DNA from: Nemertoderma westbladi
Lineage: Eukaryota; Xenacoelomorpha; Nemertodermatida; Nemertodermatidae
Direction of reading: 5' to 3'
Assembly: GCA_032718475.1 (NCBI GenBank)
Contig: JAUCBJ010007428.1
Location: 1-47,876, forward strand
Length of the DNA: 47,876 bases
Part shown: positions 9,336 to 19,698 of the stretch, piece after piece
Layout: each line of letters starts with the position of its first letter
How positions within the stretch are numbered: position 1 is the first letter of the stretch
The notes under the pieces: model-generated
Told to the model about the DNA's origin: nothing
Databases searched by the model: none
What the model saw: the letters and a program-made list of their open reading frames with translations, nothing else
Program-made: the position numbers and the translations under genes

Positions 9336-11045
9336 TTAATAGGGTTGCTGGTCTCCGAGAATAACTGGTTTAACCCTTTTAGGGTCCGATACTATTAATG
9401 GCTGTGATAATTTTCTCTTTAATAGATTGTTGAGATAACCTTTTCTTGGGGGGTGAAATAGATTAAGGTGTGTTTGCTGCGGGAGAAAGATGCCTTCTCT
9501 GAGAGAACGTTTTAGTAATTCGAAAAGGCGCGCGATGGTAAAGTCGTTGGATAGGGTGATAGTGTTGGTATTTTTCGTATTGGTGAATATAATTTCTGTT
9601 GGTTTGTTCTCGATATGAATGTAAGGACGTAGATAGTAGTGAGAGTTGGGTGGGTTGGTTATATTTATCGTGAGAAAATCGCTGCCCCTAATATTGAGAC
9701 CGTTGGTGAACTGAAAAGTGGTATTCTCTTCGTCTTTCATTAAAATGGGCCAGATAGCGACATATTTTTCGGATTTGAACTTATAGATAAAGGCTGCGAT
9801 ACTGCTATTTATGAGATAGCGTTGGTGATTGGGGATCGTAATCTGCTTTGGTTTGAAAGCAAATTGTATAGCCATAGCCTTGAATCTGATTAGAGCCTCG
9901 CGCGCTTGAATCGTGTTAGCTATAGTAAAGGATTCGTTAAATTTTCTCTCGGTTATCTGTAAATCAATTTCTGAATCACTGATACAACTTTGTATCGATA
10001 TTCGCTCGGAAATGTTGTCTTTGTAGACGTTAAGTTCATCGTAGCAGACACATTCACTATCCTCGATGGCTGAATCGAACCATTTCAATTCGCCGACCTC
10101 GGTTGGTGTAAGAAGAATCATGCCCCTAGAAGAAACAATAGCCTTTCCATCGTCAACCTCGTAGCCATTGGTGATCGCTAAATTGCGCTCGTTCCGAATA
10201 TTTGTAACAAACCCAAAAGTGCAATAGTCAAAAGCAACCCAATTGCCCGGTTTTAGGACAAGGTGAGTAGTAGGATTAATAAAAGGGCGACAGATGTTTA
10301 CATATTGTTGAAATAAATTGGTGCAGGCGACGGAAAATGTGATCCATGAACTGTTTACAGTGTCTTCCAGCTTTATTAACTCGAGTGGATTCACTGGGTT
10401 AATACTTCCATAGGTGCCAACTCTATAATTGAATCCAAAGTAATAGGAGACTTTATTGGCGAAAAAGCATGTGAGCTCATTCAATTTCTCGCCGAAAGCG
10501 AGAACATCCTTGTCGAAAAGTTTAAAGAAACGAGTCTCCTCTTCCTCGGTCGGAGTCGACGAGTTCCAGATGAGAAGAAGAATCGAGTTTGCGATACTAT
10601 GAAAATCGAATAAGCGATCATCGGAGAAGAAGGAGGTTACAAGAGTGGTTAAACCCAGTAAACGATTTGCCACATCTTGGTTGATGTTTTCTCGAATAAA
10701 ATTGACTATGCTAGTTGGAATCGTAAACGTCTCGGGCGAAGTAGTTAGATTGAACGTTATTTTGTTGTCCCTTTTTAAAAGTTTGAAACCGTGGTTGGAG
10801 GAATGAAGCTTATTGTCGTCGAGGGTTTGATATTGTCCATCGTGAAGTTCGTAGCAGGCACGGAAAATAAAGTGCGCATAGTTTGCCGGAATCGGGATGG
10901 GTTGGTTTAAGGTTGTATTTATCGTTAACGGGAAGAGTTTGTTCGCCGAATCGAAATATAGACCAAACGAGTTGTCTTGTAGCATAAACTGATTTTCGTT
11001 GCAAACCAGATCGTTGCTTGAATAGCTGATTTCTGAATGTGCCAT
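9336..11045 (-). CDS. Unrecognised 569-residue protein of the PolB element
   Basis: This is an uninterrupted 569-codon frame with an ATG start at 11045 and an AT-rich, TATA-like upstream stretch (about 11090-11070). I do not recognise the family. It has no signal peptide or clear membrane segment, is rich in Asn, Thr, Ile and Phe, and has a basic C-terminus (residues about 530-560, with KRKLSQ and DPKRVKPV) that could bind nucleic acid or act as a nuclear signal. It lies on the same strand as the polymerase and between the two palindrome cassettes, so it probably belongs to the same element; a structural (capsid-like) protein or a terminal/replication protein would fit the position, but nothing in the sequence shows either. 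It is intact while the polymerase is broken, which is odd unless it belongs to a younger copy or is under selection. Confidence 0.8.
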   Translation of the reverse strand: MAHSEISYSSNDLVCNENQFMLQDNSFGLYFDSANKLFPLTINTTLNQPIPIPANYAHFIFRACYELHDGQYQTLDDNKLHSSNHGFKLLKRDNKITFNLTTSPETFTIPTSIVNFIRENINQDVANRLLGLTTLVTSFFSDDRLFDFHSIANSILLLIWNSSTPTEEEETRFFKLFDKDVLAFGEKLNELTCFFANKVSYYFGFNYRVGTYGSINPVNPLELIKLEDTVNSSWITFSVACTNLFQQYVNICRPFINPTTHLVLKPGNWVAFDYCTFGFVTNIRNERNLAITNGYEVDDGKAIVSSRGMILLTPTEVGELKWFDSAIEDSECVCYDELNVYKDNISERISIQSCISDSEIDLQITERKFNESFTIANTIQAREALIRFKAMAIQFAFKPKQITIPNHQRYLINSSIAAFIYKFKSEKYVAIWPILMKDEENTTFQFTNGLNIRGSDFLTINITNPPNSHYYLRPYIHIENKPTEIIFTNTKNTNTITLSNDFTIARLFELLKRSLREGIFLPQQTHLNLFHPPRKGYLNNLLKRKLSQPLIVSDPKRVKPVILGDQQPY

Positions 11046-11379
11046 CGTGATTGTGTACCGGTAACTCGTTTAGGAAATAAAAATAAATAAATACTTTTAC
11101 GAAAATAATTAAAACTTTTCAGGAAAACAAAGAGACAATGATTGGGAATGTGGTGAACGGGGGCTATTATAGAGGGGGCTAGAATGGGCTAGCCAATCAG
11201 GGAACAGGAGGGAGAAAAGACTGTATAATTAAACCAATCAGAGAGCAGCTTTGATGACGTCACATCAGGCGAGATAATGATTGCCCAATTCAATGGTAGC
11301 CAGAGTGGCGCCATTGAATAACAAAGACAAAGGGGCCGCGAGAGGAAAGATTATAAAGTTAACGATAAGGGATCTATAA
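11046..11379 (-). promoter_or_regulatory. Promoter-like region of the 569-residue gene
   Basis: About 150-220 bp upstream of the ATG there are two CCAATCA motifs (11193-11199 and 11234-11240) and a perfect CRE palindrome TGACGTCA at 11255-11262. A TATA-like ATTTATTT run lies at about 11070-11095. This is the usual arrangement of an RNA polymerase II promoter, inferred from motifs only. Confidence 0.45.
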
Positions 11380-12363
11380 ACCATAGAGCTAAATATAGAC
11401 ATTATGTCATAGTGATCTCATTGGTAATATAAAAACTAATTAATCTAAAAATAGAAATCAATGTATAAAGTAAAAGTTGAATTAAGTAATAATATATCTA
11501 AATAAGTCTCAAACATATTGCCTCATGGCTCGCCCCTTAGAACTCTTAAGCAATATAACTTCATAGTTTTGCGGATTGAAAATAGCAAAGTTAGAGAAGA
11601 TGTTAATTTCCAGATAATACGCCCTTTAGCGGCAGACTATGGAACTGCAGCCGGTTGGATATAGGTAAGAGTAATTAGTAATCAGAGCTGTCACGAGAGG
11701 GGGGCGGGGCGCTTGGATACAACTATTATTAATAAGCTGTTGCTTGGTTAAAGCTAATTGGAGGTCAAAGGTCAACGATAAAGCTGTCTGGATATAGATA
11801 AGAGTAATTAGTTACCAGTAAGGGAGCTGTATACCCTATGGCTAAGGATAACGAGATTAAAGTCAATGAGGTCATTTAGAAACCAATATATAAAACTAAT
11901 TATTGGTAAATCTAAAATAAAGTACAAATAAATAAAGTACAAATAAATACAATTAAATAAATTAAAATTAAATACAATTAATTAAAATTAGGTACAAATA
12001 AATAAGTATTAATAAATAAAAGAGCTGCGGTGTCACTTATGACACCCTCTTGCTCCTCTCTGCGATAGTTAGACAACACTGATGCCCATTGTGTGTCAGG
12101 GCGCTAATCAGTCTGATTAATTAGGATAATCAATTAAACCCTAATTAGGAGTCATATGACACCTGTTAGGGTTTAATTGTACTAATTAATTGATGACACC
12201 TGTCAATTAGGGTCTAATTAGCCTAATTGGGAGGTGTCACCCTGACAGTCTGGCGCCAATGACACCCAATGACACCCATAGGGTGATAATTGGGTGTCAT
12301 ATGACACCCAATGGGTGTCAGTGAGGTCTAACTGTCGCAGAGAGGACCAAGACCCTACTACTC
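11380..12363. repeat. Terminal-type cassette, copy B, with a decayed palindrome
   Basis: It is in the same orientation as copy A. It shares the block beginning at 11393, the AATAAATAAAAGAG lead-in at about 12010 and the GACCCTACTACT end. Its palindrome (12049-12351) keeps 26-nt outer arms (12049-12074 with 12326-12351, two mismatches) and weaker pairing just inside, but the inner arms differ. It contains its own perfect 24-bp palindrome at 12289-12312 made of two GGGTGTCAT half-sites. ACCCT again stands outside both arms. It is longer than copy A because of additional sequence at about 11490-11880, where the CTGGATATAG motif appears twice. Confidence 0.75.
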
Positions 12364-12629
12364 TTAGCTCTGGTCCATTCCCGTGGTTTCGGCTTCCTTT
12401 TCTTCGTCCCAATGACAGATTCTTCTGAAGACGTTCGATTCGCTTTCAGTTTATTATTGGCGTTTGTGTTTTGAAGTTGTATTCGAGTGGACAGTCGCGC
12501 CGGTTTCGAGGTAACCTGTGATAAGCGTTGGTTTTGTTGAGTGCCGGTATTCCAGTATTCATCTTCTCTCACCTCTTCAATGTCAGATGTTGCAAATACT
12601 GATAACACGAATAACGGTATATATTTCAA
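12363..12629 (-). pseudogene. Coding-like fragment ending at the cassette boundary
   Basis: An open frame of about 90 codons with a TTG, not ATG, at its upper end runs into the cassette and stops inside it at 12318. The part outside the cassette is hydrophilic, with a basic stretch GTKKRKPKPREW. A possible splice acceptor (TTATCAG) lies near its 5' end. It may be an exon or gene end cut by the element, or simply chance; no family is recognised. Confidence 0.25.
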
Positions 12630-14536
12630 TACTTGTCAATAGTAATATAGATAATTTAGATAACTATTTTATATATGTACTGTTGAGCAAACTCTACATA
12701 AATTCCAACCTGTGTATCGCCAGTAGTGCTGTTGCTGTGCAACAGTGCAAGTGCTGAAGTGCTAGTTGCCACCGGTCAGCCGGTACCGGTAGTAGGGTGT
12801 TACCTACGGTGCGCACTACAACGGCAGTACAGCAATACGGTGTACCGTGCCAATGACTGAATGATTAGCGGTAACTATCTAAACTATTATTTATTTTACT
12901 TAATTACTTAATTTTTATTACCGGTACTGGGCTAATTAGGCCTAAACTATAATCACCGCAAGGATTGCCGGGGCCATGTTTAATTAGATTACATGATATG
13001 GCATGTCTGCAGTGTATGGTACCGACTGACCAGTATTGCAGTATTGACTGATTGCAGAATTCTCGATTCAGGGATTGAGTACAGCCTGACAGTACCGGTA
13101 CACATGGTACATAGAAGTATTGCAAAATTTGTCAGAAACCCAGCTGATTTATCCTACAGTAATAATAATTTAACGCATTTTAATTTTGGATAAATTAATT
13201 TATTATAACTGCAATAACAGTTAAACTGCTGCTGCACGAAGGCCCCACGCAAATTCTACTTGGAAAATTTTCAAACTTTTGCCAAACAACATGTGTACCA
13301 AGTTTGGGTAGATTTCATCAAGGATTGGCCGAGTTATTAACGTTTAAAATAAAATACTGAAAAAAAACGCGACAGAACGACAGAACGACAGAACGACAGG
13401 TTGATTAATGGTACCCCTACGCTAAGGCTCACTTACTTCGTGGCTCGCCCCACAGAGGGAGTAAGAAAATTGTTCTCATATTGTTCACCAATTTGAGACC
13501 TTTGAGGTCTTCTAGCAATTTTTTATCTGAATTCTAACTACCTACTAAAAGCTGCTTAGCAAGATTCATTTGGAAATAAAGCCGCAATTCAGGAAAAACG
13601 GGGGGATTAGTGGCACAATATATGTAGTCCCTCTTATGTAAACCGGCAGTCCTCAATAATTTAATTCCAATTAACTGCCTTTTATAAGTATACCAGAACC
13701 ATATAAACTTTACAGCATGTAGATCGTTTAATTGATGGTATTAGCAAGTCTGGAATACTTCCGTAACTAAAAAAAGTATTTTACCAAACATATACCCTTC
13801 AATTACAACTATAAACAATGTAATTCAGCACAATTATTGCTTGACCATTTCGTTTCTATCACCAAAGTATTAAGCCGCCCATAGCTCAATGCTCTTTAGT
13901 ATTTTGTAACACATTATGTACACAAAAATTGCACAGTTCAGGAACGCTAACATGCTTGATAAAGTAGCCTTCTTAATTAGTTTGTTGGTGGCCGGAATTA
14001 ATTGCTTTCACATTCGCAGTATGTGGCCGTTTATGAGAAGTCTTTCTGTAGTTCCAAACCCAAACTCATATATATGGTTTCAAAATTCTAATTAATTTGA
14101 GCGTGTCGGTATATATCTGACCACCGTGAAGCTGACTACAAGGCCATTTATTTATCCATTAACACACACCCTTACCGGTGTGACATCTATTGTACCATGA
14201 ATTACAGAAAGCGTGTGTTTATCACGTAAAGATTCATTTAAGATATTTTAATGAGGGTCAGATGCCATCTCTCTCCCAAGGCAAAACAACGAGAAACATC
14301 GATGATTACAAACTGATTCCATAATAAATCAATACTGAATATCATGATTGCCACCATCAGTATACAGGAATACACCGCGTAGGCACGCCAGGCTCAACGC
14401 CATCAACATATCCTGGATAGGAAACTAAAATATGCCATTTGAATTACTAATGGGAAATGAATAATTTTTCTCGTGATTTTGATATTAAATATAAAATTCC
14501 TCCGATTGAATTGCTAATCAGAAATTATTCAAGTCC
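12630..14536. other. Intergenic DNA
   Basis: No gene is supported. GTACCGGTA-type words are frequent at 12770-13110. A short 8-bp tandem repeat (CGACAGAA, about four units) is at 13369-13399, and the following TACCCCTACGCTAAGGCTCA resembles the inverted-repeat end at 28378-28420, so a related MITE end may be present. Confidence 0.4.
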
Positions 14537-14725
14537 AACCTTGGCGTAGTGGTTAAATCCGTAGCAATTGAATTCACATCTCTCCGGATGTCGTGTTTTG
14601 GATCCCGGCATGGGTGCCATGGTAATTTTCGATCGATACGAATGCTAAATTAAAGGGACCTATCCATGGACCATTTTCTATCTTGCATCCTTAAATGGTA
14701 GCTAAATAAGTACCAGTTTCCTAAG
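14537..14725 (+). mobile_element. tRNA-derived SINE (degenerate)
   Basis: A tRNA-like head carries an A-box-like TGGCGTAGTGGT at 14542-14553 and a degenerate B box (GTTTTGGATCCCGG) at about 14595-14608, at roughly tRNA spacing, followed by a non-tRNA tail. It is too decayed to be a tRNA gene. Confidence 0.5.
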
Positions 14726-15676
14726 CAAGAGGAGTATTGTTCTGGGGTGACCGTCAGACTTTGTCCGTAATTCCTGGCAAATTAACGAAGAAAACTTTAA
14801 ATACTTTTATGTAATTTGACTTTTTTTTTAAATTAATATTTCGTCGTATTGAATTTGAAACAGAGATTCTTAATAATAAATAGATTTTAGGGTCTAAGTT
14901 AATTCCATCCGATTTCTGGACCAGCCCGTGTTTCACATATCTAGTAGCATATCTGTATTTGTATTGGTTGATTATTTTTTCCTTGTTTATTATTGTTATG
15001 GATCAATCACAAGAATTTGAATTTTTGAACTATTTAGAGCCGTTAGCTGTAATCCTTTCAAAATAAAATACCGCATAGGCAAGTAATAAAATGGTGGATA
15101 AATGGTTATATAATCATGTTGTTTATTGCGGCGCACCCCGCACAGGTATAACAAACAAAAAGTGGCATGTCATGCACGAAGTCAGCCTAAAGAAAATCTT
15201 TTGTACACAGAAAACACAGGAGGACCACTTAGTGAGAATGACACATTGGTCCATAAAATTTTAGAAAAGAAAAAAATGAATTTTGTCCAGGGTGTGCCTT
15301 AGGAAAATATTCCTACATTCGCGACTTTCTCGGTAAAGGAGATTAACTGCAGAACTAGTTGGATCTCGGATGCCGTAATTTCTCACACGTGTTTGTTTGT
15401 TTGTTTGTTTGTACACACAACTTCTTGCATTTAATGTTGATGGAAATGGATGAAACTAGATTGATTATAGGTTCATTATCGGACCTAGTTGTGTATGAAA
15501 GGTTTTGGTTGCGAGTCAGCTGTTGGTTGCCTAAACAACAGTGAAATTAATTCTAGAGTGGCCGATCATATTCGTAGAATTCACTCAATCAAAATTATGT
15601 CGACACCCCATAGGGCGCATTGGATTGGCAGTGTTTTTTGTTACATACAATATACTATTGTGTACTTTGCACAATG
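14726..15676. other. Intergenic DNA
   Basis: AT-rich DNA with no supported gene. A (GTTT)n-type run lies at about 15390-15412. Confidence 0.4.
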
Positions 15677-15683
15677 TTTCGTT

Positions 15684-16071
15684 CGGGTGTAAACGTTGTG
15701 CCGACAGTGTGCAGATAATGTGCGGACGTTGTGCCGACAGTGTCGCCGTTACGTTGTGCCGACAGTGTCGGCGTTACGTTGTGCCGACAGTGTCGGCGTT
15801 ACGTTATGCCGACACTGTCGGCGTTACGTTATGCCGACACTGTCGGTGTTACGTTGTGCGGACATTGTCTGCGTTACGTTGTGCCGACAGTGTCGGCGTT
15901 ACGTTATGCCGACACTGTCGGTGTTACATTGTGCAGACAGTGTCTGCGTTACGTTGTGCTGACAGTGTCGGCGTTACGTTATGCCGACACTGTCGGCACA
16001 ACGTCAGCACATTATCGGCACACTGTCGGCACAACGTTATGCCGACACTGTCGGGACAGCGTTTACACCCG
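15684..16071. mobile_element. 388-bp TIR element made of 25-bp palindromic repeats
   Basis: The element is bounded by 12-bp inverted repeats (CGGGTGTAAACG at 15684-15695 and its complement at 16060-16071) and flanked by a 7-bp duplication TTTCGTT (15677-15683 and 16072-16078). Inside is an array of a 25-bp unit containing GCCGACAGTGTCGGC or its ACTGTCGGC variant, itself a near-palindrome. Because 25 is not a multiple of three, the repeat is open in all frames and produces long but meaningless ORFs. It is probably a non-autonomous DNA transposon whose interior expanded as a minisatellite. Confidence 0.8.
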
Positions 16072-16078
16072 TTTCGTT

Positions 16079-16620
16079 GTTCGTTTTTGGTTATTAGGCC
16101 GCCCTGCATAGGCGCGTAATTTATTACAACAATAATATTGATGATAGCAATGGTGTTTAGCAACCGGACCAAATATTGACAATATTGTGTTACACGTACT
16201 TTTATATATTTATGTATGTAATTGTGTATAATTGCAATAAAGTACCCAATAATGGCAAACCCCGTATCCCATTCATTCTATCGACTCTTGCTGATTTCAT
16301 GTCGTACTATAACTATTACATAACGATGTACATCGTTATGTCATCTTATACATAATATTATATATTCGTTTTTATTTTATATATATTTTTTTATTCTTTT
16401 ATTATATAGTCTATATTTATTATATTAATTTTAACCTTGTAAATTTTGTGTACTCTCTGAAAATTTTATTTCACACGTCAGGCCATCTTACCAATTATAG
16501 CCACCGGGTCGGTAATCCGGACGATAATAAAAAATAATAATAATGGATCCGTCCATTATTCGCTGGCAAACAAGTACTGTATGTACTACTTTATAAAGGG
16601 TAGTTTCAACTAATATATAT
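16079..16620. other. Intergenic AT-rich DNA
   Basis: No supported gene. A small palindrome ATAACGATGTACATCGTTAT lies at about 16320-16339. Confidence 0.4.
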
Positions 16621-17072
16621 ATAAGCAGTGAATACAGCAGTGAATAATAAGCAGTGGATAATATATAAGCAGTGGATAATATATAAGCAGTGGATAATAT
16701 ATAAGCAGTGGATAATATATAACCAGTGGATAATATATAAGCAGTGGATAATATATAAGCCGTGGATAATATATAAGCAGTGGATAATATATAAGCAGTG
16801 GATAATATATAAGCAGTGGATAATATATAAGCAGTTGATAATATATAAGCAGTGTATAATATATAAGCAGTGGATAATATATAAGCAGTGGATAATATAT
16901 AAGCAGTTGATAATATATAAGCAGGGGATAATATATAAGCAGTGGATAATATATAAGCAGTGGATAATATATAAGCAGTGGATAATATATAAGTAGTGGA
17001 TAATATATAAGCAGAGGATAATATATAAGCAGTGGATAATATATAAGCAGTGGATAATATATAAGCAGTGGA
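16621..17072. repeat. 18-bp minisatellite, about 25 copies
   Basis: The unit is ATAAGCAGTGGATAATAT with scattered single-base variants. Since 18 is a multiple of three, it yields repetitive open frames on both strands (such as KQWIIY repeats), which are not genes. Confidence 0.95.
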
Positions 17073-17452
17073 TACTTGAAATTTTAAATTGCTGCAACTG
17101 AACAATAATACTACCTAGTTAACCCTGGGCTATCTTGTCTAAACTTTCTAGTTTAGTTCTTCCTTGTTACTTTTCTTGCAATCAGGCCCACAAGAATCCC
17201 CATGCATGACTTTCACAATTTAATCTGTCAAACTGCGAAAATATACGAACAAATGAGTCATGCCATGGTAAACTCTATGGAGAACATGCCTCTAGGTACC
17301 ACAATCCCAACATAACATGCCAAAGGAACAGTGTTAAACATCTTGGGTCAAAATTATCTAGAAACAACATTACTCTAACTCACCCCACCCGCAAAAACCA
17401 CAACCGCAATCCTCCTCCCCCAACATCCACCATGTTATATTCGTTTTAAAGT
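17073..17452. other. Intergenic DNA
   Basis: No gene, repeat or RNA feature is supported. Confidence 0.4.
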
Positions 17453-17463
17453 ACATTTTATTA

Positions 17464-18182
17464 CTACTACTACTAGGTCGAGCGAACTCGGACAGTGGAA
17501 ATGAGATCCTTCCAGGCTTTCCGATTCTCCATAGTTGTCGCAATTTCGTTTCTCCCAAGTTCAGTATCCCTTTCAAGTTGATCTATATATGTTATGGCCG
17601 GTCGTCCACGACTACGCTTTCCATGTGTTGGTTGCCAGAAAAGTAGATCTATTATGACCTCGTCTTTACTTCGCCAGCAGTGCCCACTGAATCTTAATCT
17701 GCGTTCACGGAGGGTGGTTGATACAGGTGGTATTGTACCATAAAGCTCGGCGTTTGTCATGTGTTGTCTCCAGCTCATGTTTAGGGTTGCCCTTAGTAGT
17801 CTTGTGTAGCAACCATCAATTCGTTGTTCAAGTTTTTTAGTTAGTGTCCAGGTCTCACCCCCGTATAAAAATACACTTTCCACTGTGGCTCGAAAGAACT
17901 TAGTCTTCAGGTGCCTGGAGAGATCTGATTTCCAGATGGTACCCATTTTTGATAGAGCTACCCAAGCCTTTGCTTTCCTAACTTCTATGTTTCAATTTTC
18001 GTGTTTTTTTTTATTAGTCTGAACTAACAGTTTTTACTAAGCATTTTACTATATATATTTAATATTATGTGTATTTTGATGTGTCATTGTTACTATATGT
18101 GAATTAAACTAAATCAAATCAAATCAAATGTCCTTTTTGCTACTCTCTATCCATGATCCAAGGTACGGGAAGTTTTATTATT
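17464..18182 (-). mobile_element. 5'-truncated APE-type LINE, C-terminal piece
   Basis: On the minus strand a frame (17946-17473) encodes the end of a LINE reverse transcriptase, with FLYGGETWTL, RLRFSGHCWR and GKRSRGRPAITYIDQL. The upstream YLGSWIM piece is found again at about 18175-18150, so the element continues beyond the nested insertion at 17991-18127. The 3' end has a (TAG)n tail at 17464-17475. An 11-bp duplication ACATTTTATTA flanks it (17453-17463 and 18183-18193). It is related to, but a different family from, the full-length LINEs at 19699 and 35798. Confidence 0.85.
17991..18127 (+). mobile_element. Short retroposed 3' end nested in the LINE
   Basis: This 137-bp insertion splits the LINE coding sequence and ends on the plus strand with a (TCAAA)n tail. 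ATGT repeats on both sides (17987-17990 and 18128-18131). It looks like the extreme 3' end of another LINE or a SINE; the family is not known. Confidence 0.6.
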
Positions 18183-18193
18183 ACATTTTATTA

Positions 18194-18561
18194 TTTTATT
18201 TATAATAACTGGTAATTAATTATATATTTTACTGTGACGAGCTATGTGCTTATGTGACACTACCCCGGCGTGATTCAGTTATTACATGTATGTATACCCT
18301 TTGTGAGTTAACGTTATGGAAGCGTGCTGTAGATATTATAAAAATTTAACACACAGCTACAGTTTTAGACGTAAATCGATATAGACCGCCCTAATGTGTT
18401 TTTCCAATATTCTAAAATTTTAAGTTTATTATTTAAACTATTCTATTCTTATATGAATGAAGCTCGCTCACGCCCAATCCAATACTTTAAATTAGAAAAC
18501 TGTAGGTTAATTTACGGTTGTTGTTATCACAAATAGGCAGTTATTAATTCTCGTTAAGCCT
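18194..18561. other. Intergenic DNA
   Basis: No gene or RNA feature is supported. Confidence 0.4.
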
Positions 18562-18573
18562 GTTCACCACCAT

Positions 18574-18847
18574 ACTACAACTACGACGATCGACATGCTG
18601 CATTGCAGCTGCATTATATATATATATTACATATATATTAAGTATGCACTGCCGGCTTGTTGACAAAATGGCGCCGCCACAACTCCCTATCACCCATGAC
18701 ATTTGCTAGATCATCCGCATCTTCAAGGCCAGTGTCCTTTAAGATGCGTCTCAAGAAAGTCATGGGCTGTCTACCATGCTTATTCACTCCATGAGGCTGC
18801 CAAAGTACAAGATTATGCACTGGCTGGTCCTCACGGCGAAAGCCATG
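18574..18847 (-). mobile_element. 5'-truncated copy of the full-length APE LINE family
   Basis: It matches the 3' end of the element at 19699-23435, and on the minus strand encodes FRREDQPVHNLVLWQP through ANVMGDRELWRR, so it preserves the protein C-terminus that the 19699 copy has lost. The 3' UTR holds an (AT)n run. A 12-bp duplication GTTCACCACCAT flanks it (18562-18573 and 18848-18859), and a G tract of about 20 nt follows directly. Confidence 0.88.
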
Positions 18848-18979
18848 GTTCACCACCATGGGGGGGGGGGGGGGGGGGGTTATCTTCCAGTAAGAAGTAA
18901 GCAATAGTAGCAGTAAGCAGTAGGAAGTAAACCCTTCCACTCTATTTTCCAAGTTGGTTCCCATTTACCGCCAACCCAA

Positions 18980-19112
18980 GGTGAAAGCCGGGGTTAGGCT
19001 AGCCTGCAGCATTTAAATCATTGTGCCCAAATAGTGCTGCCCCATCTAGGGATCGAACCAGGGATTCCTGAGTGGAAGCCCAGGTATGACACCACTAGGC
19101 CAACTGCTTATT
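18980..19112 (-). mobile_element. tRNA-derived SINE head
   Basis: On the minus strand there is an A box TGGCCTAGTGGT (19102-19091) and a consensus B box GGTTCGATCCC (19059-19049), at tRNA-like spacing, followed by a non-tRNA body (GCAGGCTAGCCTAACCCC). The acceptor and anticodon arms do not fold as a tRNA gene, so a SINE is the better call. Confidence 0.7.
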
Positions 19113-19495
19113 AGTTATAGTAATTAGTTACTAATTACTATTTAATATATAGGCCTGTGATTTAAAGAAATGATAATTTCTTCAACTCCTAGAATTAATA
19201 ACTGCCAATCCTTTAAATATTAAATATGTGGAGCCAAGTTTAGCTAAAAGAAAAAGAAACCCCTCAGTTTCCCCTTCCTGGCCTATTACTTCCATGTTTA
19301 ATATGGACGCACGCAAGTGTCACGGCCTCCATTGAAGAATACCAATACCTGAATCCGAGGATGTGTTAGTACCCATCGTAAAATTAGTAAAATAAATAGT
19401 GTAACATTAAAAAAATATTTTTAGTTATCGAAAATCATCAATAAATCAATAGAAAATGTCAGATAATCGATTGAAACATTATATTATTTTTGCAT
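19113..19495. other. Intergenic DNA
   Basis: No gene is supported. The right end is one copy of the 15-bp duplication that frames the nested retroelement (19496-19510). Confidence 0.4.
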
Positions 19496-19510
19496 CAATA
19501 TTTTTATATT

Positions 19511-19698
19511 GATACTGGTGCCTCGGATTGAGCTCTGCACTGCAGCTAGCACCTTCCGCCTACTTGGCTTCAGCTGCTGCGTGCACTGCTCTCTCGAGCC
19601 GCTTATTCGAGCCCTCCAGACAACCCGCCTCGGTACCACGCGCCCACGAGGTGTGGAAGGCCGCCCTCCCCGCCGGAACCACCACACCAACCGACACC
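19511..19698 (+). pseudogene. Left part of the interrupted LINE frame
   Basis: Read in the frame of codon 19513, this encodes LQLAPSAYLASAAACT and then about 35 residues up to the insertion point. The LAPSA.LASAA segment lies between the reverse transcriptase core and the endonuclease domain in proteins of this type. A stop (TGA, 19510-19512) at the truncation point shows there is no coding before it. Confidence 0.7.

Noticed and set aside
15541-16172. Several overlapping Cys/Arg-rich open frames
   Set aside because: They are translations of a 25-bp minisatellite in all frames inside a TIR element; no independent coding signal.
16488-17105. Open frames with YILSTA or KQWIIY repeats on both strands
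   Set aside because: They come from an 18-bp tandem repeat divisible by three.
18980-19112. A functional tRNA gene
   Set aside because: A and B boxes are present but the arms do not pair as a tRNA and a SINE body follows.
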